NCBI RefSeq assembly: GCF_000002875.2
Contig: NC_009392.2
Location: 1-64,000 of the forward strand
Source of the DNA: Leishmania infantum JPCM5
Lineage: Eukaryota > Euglenozoa > Kinetoplastea > Trypanosomatida > Trypanosomatidae
Length of the DNA: 64,000 bases
Direction of reading: 5' to 3'
Positions 58,250 to 64,000 of this stretch are shown here, piece by piece. Every line of letters begins with the position of its first letter. Position 1 is the stretch's first letter. The notes beneath the pieces are model-generated. The model did no database searches, was not told where the DNA came from, and worked only from the letters and a program-made list of their open reading frames with translations. Position numbers and translations under genes: made by a program.

Positions 58250-60236
58250 CGTCCACACGCCTCTGTTGTCCCTCCCTGCCTTCTCTTCTACTCTCTCTGT
58301 CTTCTCTCTCGCCTTCTCTCGGCGGCACTTCTATTTTTCAAGTTTGTCTTCCGTCTTTTAATTTTTCTTTCGCGTGCCTGGCCGTGTCTCTGGGCGCATT
58401 TTATCTTTCGTGGCTTTGTGTGTGTGTGTGTGTCTTGTGTTCCCTCCGCCACACAGCGCTCTCTCCCTCTCCGCCTCCCTCTTTCCTGTCCCTTGTATCG
58501 CGTGCCATGATTTGTCGGCTTCTTTTTGTTTTGCGTGCCTTCGTTTAAAGAAACGATTAGACGTTCGTGTGCTGCGTGTGTTGCGTGTTCCTTCGCTCCT
58601 CTGCGAAACGTTTCCCTTCTCGTACGTGAACCTGTGTCCGGCTCGCTTGTCTGTTTACTACTTGGACCGTCTCGTGCATCGTCTCGCTGGCTCGCTCGCT
58701 CACTTTCGTTGCGTGCGCACCGCATTGCATTGGACTGCCGAGACGAGCGTCGTTGTCTTTCATCTCTGGTGTGGCGTTTAGCCTCTGCACTCGTTGCTTG
58801 TCGACTACGACAGCAGGTTTGCGTGTACCTGCGCGCGTATTGATCCTCTACCTCACCTCTTCTTCCTCCCACCTACTGTTTTCCGTCGCGTGCGTTTGTG
58901 TGTCTTTTCCGCTGCTGCGTGTTTTTGGTGGCCGTCTGTCCCGTCTTCTCCCCTTCACTCCCCTCCTCACTAAGTGTTTTCACTTCACCTAACGCTGCTT
59001 TCACCGCTCTTGCATCGGTTAAACGCGACCTCCTCCTCCTCCTTGTTTTGTCCGTGTCTGGGTGCCTGTGCAGGTGTGTGCGTGTGTATACGTTTCTTTG
59101 CAGCCGCGGTCTTCTTTTCCTTTGCTGGTGTTGGTGTTGTTGCTGTTCTTCTTCACGTTCCCCGAGTTTGTGTGTTGTTCGTTAGTGCTTGAGCCCCTCC
59201 ACCCCTCCCTCCGGCAACAGCTCAGCACGTTGGGCCAGACAAATACACGGTTGCCTTCAAGGACGCTTTTCTGCCGTTGCTGTGTGCCGTGTTCTTCATC
59301 CAACGCAACACCAGCGGCATCAGCTCGCCATCATCGCAATTCGGTCATAGAAAGCGGAGAGCAAACACACATAGCCACACACCACGAAAGACACCTGACA
59401 AACAACAGCGAAAAAAAAAAGGAACGAGCAGGGGCACAAAACTCTCGAACTGTGTCGACGAAGTTCTGCAGTGCCACCCCCCCCTCCCCGGCGCCTCTCT
59501 CTTCGTTTATTCGTGTGTACGTGTGGGCTTGCGTGCCCGCGCTGAGCGTCTCTCTCTGAAAAAGCACTTCTCCCTCCTCCCTAACTCTCGCATATTTGTT
59601 TTGCCTTTCGTCTTGTGGTGCTTAACCCACCCCCTCCCCTTCCCCCTTCTTTTTTTTTTGCTAGCGGCGCCCCACCCCCACCCCCTCTCACTGTATCTGC
59701 CGTGCAGGCGGTTGTGCCATAAGCGTGTCTTCGCGGGATTGTGGGCCCGCTCACCTCCCGCCACGCCGACTTCCTTCTTTCTCTTTCCGCTTTCCTCTTT
59801 CTCTAGTGCACCGTCTCCCTCGTGTTGCTGGTGCGTGTGTCTTCTTGTCTTGTGCTGTGTGTCTGTTGCTCTCTGCCCCGCTGTCTCCCTGTCACCGGCT
59901 CCCATCACCATTGCTTTTTTTGTTGTTCGCCGCTTGCTCGCCCCCGCCTCTGGAGTTTTGTGTGCGTGTGCTTCCTGAGAGTCCTGCGCCGCTCTTTTTT
60001 TTCTGTTTTTCTTTTTTGTTGTTGTTTTCGGCTCTTCGTCGCTTCAGCACACACCTCAAGCACACACACACAAACGCGCGCCCTGCTTACGGCGTCATCG
60101 GACTTGCTTCGTTGTTTTTGTTTTCCTTCGTCTTTGTTTCTCTCCTTTGAAAAGTCGTTTGTTTGCTGTCGCGCCGCACCGTCGATCTCCTGCGCGCTCT
60201 CCGTGTCGCTCTCGCTCTTGCCCTCGTCATCTCCGC

Positions 60237-60267
60237 ACACACACACGCACATATATATATATATATG
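60237..60267. repeat. Compound (CA)n(TA)n microsatellite 3
   Basis: CA units with one CG interruption, followed by about eight TA units. It has the same order and strand as the other two. Confidence 0.9.
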
Positions 60268-60608
60268 ATTCGTGCCTTGCGCCTCGCCGAGTTCTTGCCT
60301 CTTTCCTTTCGCTCGCTCCTTTTTTTTTCTAGTCCTTCCCCCTCGTTTTCCTTCGCAGTGCGCTTTCCCTCTTTACTCCACGTCGAACGGTGCGTCGTGA
60401 CACTTTTAGATTGCATCGACGCGCACCTCCACACACGTGCACGCAGGCTCTGGACTTGGTAGAAGCGCAGCGGGTCTTTTTTTCCCGTCCGCATCTCGCT
60501 TTTGCGCTTGTGTGTGTGTGTGTGTGTGGGCGTGTCTGTCCGCGACGCCTGTGTGCCATCGACGAAGTTGTGCAAGAGTATGCGTGTGCGCGTGGGTTTC
60601 TCGTCTCT

Positions 60609-60637
60609 CCCCTCCCTCCCTCCCTCCCTCCCTCCTC
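60609..60637. repeat. CTCC tetramer repeat
   Basis: About seven tandem CTCC units within the pyrimidine-rich desert. Confidence 0.85.
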
Positions 60638-61812
60638 CTTCCCGCAAAAGAAAACAAAATTGAGCGCTTCATCTTTTCTTCGCCATCTGGCCATCTCGCT
60701 TATCTGTTCGCATCAGCGTCACCGACCCTTTTCTTTTTTTTTTGTGTGTGTGCCTTCGCTCTTCGTTTTCTTTTCCACCGTCTTCTGAAACCGCAAACTC
60801 TTTCGTTGCTGCCGACTTCTCCTACCCACCTCTAGTTTTCTTTTCCTTGTGTGTGTCTCTGTGTGTTTGTGTAGGTTTTACCGCTTGCTTCTTTTCGTTT
60901 TCGGTTCGTGCCGCATCTGCATTTCCGTGTCGTCTTGTTGTTCTCTGCCTGCTGCTTCCTTGCTTCTCACACACCTCGTCCCCTCTCCCTCTCCCGCTGG
61001 CGCTCTGTCTTCGCGTCGTGCGAGCGTGTTTGTGTGTCTCGTGTGCCTGCCTTTTTCGCGAAAGAGGCCTTCGCCTTCTGTTTTTGTTCTAACGTTGTTT
61101 ATGTGCGCGTTGGTGGTGTCGGCGGCGGCAAATTGCGTCTTGACGTGTTCACACTGGTTCCTGCACTGTCTTCTCTCTCGACCCTTCCTCGCCTCCTCTC
61201 CTCTTCTCTTCTCTCTGTCTTCTCTGTTCGTCGTGGCACGGCGGGCCCTCTTGTCGTTGTCGATTTCGCGTTTCTTCGCCTCCTTCACCTTCTTTGTTTG
61301 CTCAGCATTCGTTTCGTCGCTTGATTGTGCGCTCTTCCCTCTCTTGTCCGGCACTCGGTCTGTCAGCTCTTCTTCTCGCGTGTCACCGCTTCACACCACC
61401 CACCACCCCATCTCCCTCTCTTTTTTTTTTCGTTTCTTTTTCTTTGTTTCTCGTGTGTATCTTCGTTCTTTTTTTTTCCGGCTCTATCTTGTGCGCGTTG
61501 CTGCCCCGATAAAACGTTTGTCTAACAGCTCGACTGCTGCACAGCAACAGGTCGCTTTCCACACCAACGCGCGCGCGCAGGCACTCTGCCTTCGGGGTGG
61601 GCGCACGCGTGCGTGCCTTTGATTTCGTCTTCCCTTTTTTTATTGGTTGCTCGTTCTCCTTCCGTTCTTTTACTTCTGCCGCCGCTGCGCCGCTGTCGCT
61701 GCCTCTCGGTCCCCTCTCTTTCTCGCTCCCTCTTCGTCCCTCGGCTCTTTTCTCGCCTCCTTTCTCTTGAACGTGCGCGCGTGCGTGTGTGCGACACGTT
61801 TTTCCGCCATCC

Positions 61813-63762
61813 ATGCTCACTCCAGCCATGTTCGAGCTTCTTTTGAGCTTCTCGCCACAGCCGCCCCGCGCTATGCTTGCGGCTGGTCCAGGCGCGCGAT
61901 GCGCCACGGAGCGACGCTGTTGCGTGGGTTCAAGCAGCACTCTCAGCTTCACGGTAGAGCGCGTTCCTGCTCGTTACGCGCGTGAGCGAGGTGTCTGCCT
62001 CGCACCCGCAGCCGGCGTACGGGAGGTGATGGTGGTAACGTGTTGCGCTGCCGGTCGCAAGGATGGCGCGCAGGCTGCGCTGGAGGTGGGCATGTGGTGG
62101 GTCGACCGCTGCCTCAGCACGGCCGTGCAGCAAGCGGCTGGAGGGACGGCGGTGCTGTTTTGTTGTATGAAGATTGTGGACGTGGCAGTGGAGCGGCTAA
62201 CGCTCTACTCAAGTGAGGACTCGCCGCTCCCTGCATCATCGGCCATCGGGCGTATGCGCATGCCTCGGCATTTCTTTGGGCTTCAGCTGTTTCGCCTTGG
62301 AGAACTGCGTCATGTGCAGCTCTCCCCGTCAGTGCGGCGGCTGGTCGTCGAGGTTGACGTCCGATCGTGCCTGCGTTGGCCCCAGTCGGAGGTGAACAAC
62401 TTCCTAGCCAGCTTGCAGTCCCCGCTGCGTGCGGTTCATGTAGCAACGTGCTCCGTATCTCCCGTGAAGCTGCTGAACAAGTTTCACGCATCTCTACGTG
62501 TTCTGTACTTGTTCCGTCGAACAACCACTGTCTGCGACCCCACAGACACTCGAGTGCCTGTCAACATAGAGGACGAGGAGTACGAGGAAGAAGAGAGCAA
62601 CACCAGCCCATCTCTGACGCCTGCCATGGATGCGCCCGCCACGGCGCAACACGCGAGCCAGCTCCCTGCGGCGGTGCACGGGGTCGCACAGCTGTCACCC
62701 ATAGCGCGGACGGTGACACCGCAGTCGACATCGACCACCTCGACAACTGCCACCGGGGCGCGAAGCCGGCGGACAAGGCGTCTGCGCCTCTCCTCTGCCG
62801 CCGCGGCTGCACCGGTGCTTGAGGAGCTCCACGTGACGAGCTCGGCCCGGCGCTCGTTGCCCCGCTGGGTGGAGACGTGCACGCGCCTGAAACACATCAC
62901 GCTGCGCAACTGCGCCTACAACCGAGTGGACTCGCTCCGTTTTGCCCGCAAGCTCACAAGCATCTTGCTCGACGGATGCGCGAGTTTTGTTGGGTTCGAC
63001 TGCTTGTGTGGCTTTCCGGAACTGCGGTCGGTAACCGTGAAGAACTGCGGGCTTTTGCGTGATCTCTCGTGGGTGCCGCGGCTGAGGGGTTCGCTGTCCT
63101 ACCTGTGCATTCACCACCTGTCGCCGGCGTCGATCACCGCGTTTGCGTCCGCCTCCTGTCTCGGGATGGGTCTGAGCGGGCTTGAGGAGCTCAATCTCTC
63201 CATACCGAGCCTGCACGCACTGCGGTCGTTTGTGGCGCACTCCTCCGCCACACTGCGTGAGTTGACGCTCTTCACGTGCATGAGCTTGAGCGGCTTTTCA
63301 GACCTTCCCGCGCTGCCCGCCTTGGAGAAGGTGGTGATCACCGGCAACTGCCACATGCAGAACTTTTTGTGGTTGTCGAGGTCGCCTCGTGTTGTCGAGG
63401 TGCGTGCAACGCAGTGCTCGCAGCTGATGTCCTTGACAGGACTCGACGCGCTGCATCAGCTGCGCTTACTCGACGTCAATGGGTGCCAACGCGTTCGCAC
63501 CATCGCCCCGCTCGCTGAGTGCGTTTCGCTGACGTACCTGGACGTGTCGCACTGCGGTCTGCTGACGAGAGTATCAGTGCTTGAAAAGCTCCCATGTCTC
63601 CAGTGCGTGTTGATGCGCAACTGCACGTCGCTGGTAAAGGACTTCGGGTGGATCGAGGCCTGTCCGAAGCTGGTGGAGCTCATGGTGCCTGGACCGTCGT
63701 GGGTCGAGGCGGCGAGGGGTGTGCTGCGTCGCCTCGGCCGCCGTAATGTAGTTCTTCGCTGA
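61813..63762 (+). CDS. Leucine-rich-repeat protein
   Basis: 649 residues from ATG 61813, or 644 from ATG 61828. From about 335 to the end it is built of irregular ~22-25 residue LRRs of the cysteine-containing, RNI-like type: LEELHVTSS, LKHITLRNCAYN, LTSILLDGCASF, LRSVTVKNCGLL, LEELNLSIPS, LRELTLFTCMSL, LRLLDVNGCQRV, LTYLDVSHCGLL. The N-terminal ~240 residues are compact but not recognised; an acidic stretch (EDEEYEEEESN) and Ser/Thr-rich linker join the two. No signal peptide, membrane helix or F-box motif is evident. LRR arrays bind proteins, so a scaffold role is likely. The first AG after the upstream pyrimidine tract lies between the two candidate ATGs, which leaves the start open. Confidence 0.88.
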   Translation: MLTPAMFELLLSFSPQPPRAMLAAGPGARCATERRCCVGSSSTLSFTVERVPARYARERGVCLAPAAGVREVMVVTCCAAGRKDGAQAALEVGMWWVDRCLSTAVQQAAGGTAVLFCCMKIVDVAVERLTLYSSEDSPLPASSAIGRMRMPRHFFGLQLFRLGELRHVQLSPSVRRLVVEVDVRSCLRWPQSEVNNFLASLQSPLRAVHVATCSVSPVKLLNKFHASLRVLYLFRRTTTVCDPTDTRVPVNIEDEEYEEEESNTSPSLTPAMDAPATAQHASQLPAAVHGVAQLSPIARTVTPQSTSTTSTTATGARSRRTRRLRLSSAAAAAPVLEELHVTSSARRSLPRWVETCTRLKHITLRNCAYNRVDSLRFARKLTSILLDGCASFVGFDCLCGFPELRSVTVKNCGLLRDLSWVPRLRGSLSYLCIHHLSPASITAFASASCLGMGLSGLEELNLSIPSLHALRSFVAHSSATLRELTLFTCMSLSGFSDLPALPALEKVVITGNCHMQNFLWLSRSPRVVEVRATQCSQLMSLTGLDALHQLRLLDVNGCQRVRTIAPLAECVSLTYLDVSHCGLLTRVSVLEKLPCLQCVLMRNCTSLVKDFGWIEACPKLVELMVPGPSWVEAARGVLRRLGRRNVVLR

Positions 63763-64000
63763 TGCGAGCCAAGAGAATGCTGGGGGACGAGTGACGCAGG
63801 ATCAGAAGACGAAGAACGACCATCACGGTTCTTTACCTTCACTCCTCTGCCTCCTGGTCACCTTCACGAAAAGTTGATGGTCGGTGGTGGTGTTGGCGGG
63901 AGGAGGGAGGGATGCAGCCATACCAGCTGCGAGCGAAGGAATAAGAGAGGTGGATTGCTGGCGGCGTTCTGACCCTCCCTCCCCCCGCCCCGCTTTCGTT
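63763..64000. other. Spacer after the LRR gene
   Basis: 238 bases to the window end; G/A-rich then C-rich. Nothing is recognised. Confidence 0.6.

Larger units (their letters stand above)
55812..61812. other. Six-kilobase pyrimidine-rich gene desert
   Basis: No gene is seen on either strand. The + strand is strongly T/C rich throughout, with long pyrimidine tracts, T runs, and CA, TA, CTCC and CCCACT repeats. Long open frames here are made of Ser, Leu, Phe and Cys (or Arg, Lys, Glu on the minus strand) and follow composition only. It must be mostly UTR or non-coding sequence between the DUF1279-like and LRR genes. Nothing indicates a change in transcription direction. Confidence 0.7.

Noticed and set aside
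55953..61622. Many long frames in the desert (up to 296 codons)
   Set aside because: Encoded residues mirror pyrimidine bias on + (Ser, Leu, Phe, Cys) and purine bias on the complement (Arg, Glu, Lys). None shows a domain.
1..64000. CRISPR arrays, bacterial operons, ribosome binding sites and rho-independent terminators
   Set aside because: The sequence is eukaryotic (telomere, trans-splicing signals). The tandem arrays have no unique spacers.

Overview
The window reads as the left end of a trypanosomatid chromosome, most likely Leishmania or a close relative. The species cannot be fixed from sequence alone. It opens with CCCTAA telomere repeats and a subtelomere of TG-rich octamers with a conserved box. 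After that every convincing gene lies on the + strand, intronless and widely spaced. Pyrimidine tracts followed by AG (spliced-leader acceptors) precede most genes. Coding sequence is GC-rich and the spacers are rich in T, C and microsatellites. This is the layout of one polycistronic transcription unit running away from a telomere.

Layout. 1-1815: alternating telomeric and octamer arrays with four copies of a ~60 bp box. 1816-4791: AT-richer gene-free stretch, the likely transcription start region. 4792-23758: SMC3 cohesin subunit, a Siva-like zinc protein, a longin R-SNARE (VAMP7 type), a LisH protein, a free-standing eEF1B N-terminal domain, a histidine phosphatase, a TRIP4/ASC-1-like protein and a PRP5/DDX46-like DEAD-box helicase. 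24993-42129: AP-3 delta adaptin, a dual-specificity phosphatase, a coiled-coil protein, an unrecognised protein with a possible mitochondrial leader, and a large zinc-binding protein with many basophilic kinase-type motifs. 44911-55811: an EF-hand protein, XPF/RAD1 nuclease, a PIG-H-type GPI subunit and a mitochondrial DUF1279-like membrane protein. 55812-61812: a 6 kb pyrimidine- and microsatellite-rich gene desert. 61813-63762: a leucine-rich-repeat protein.

The genes do not form a pathway. As usual in these organisms, unrelated housekeeping genes share one transcript and are separated by trans-splicing and polyadenylation. Loose themes are chromosome maintenance (SMC3, XPF), endosomal traffic (AP-3 delta, VAMP7-like SNARE), RNA and translation (PRP5-like, TRIP4-like, eEF1B-like) and GPI anchoring (PIG-H).

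Points most worth a second look: the second acetyl-acceptor lysine of SMC3 is replaced by glutamine; the Siva-type cysteine spacing is exact; an eEF1B N-terminal domain stands alone; the PRP5-like helicase has altered motifs; a tRNA-like element lies just upstream of that helicase; the telomere is built of alternating arrays; and the 6 kb desert carries three (CA)n(TA)n blocks. No mobile element, rRNA or CRISPR array could be supported with confidence. No functional prediction here was tested by a database search.
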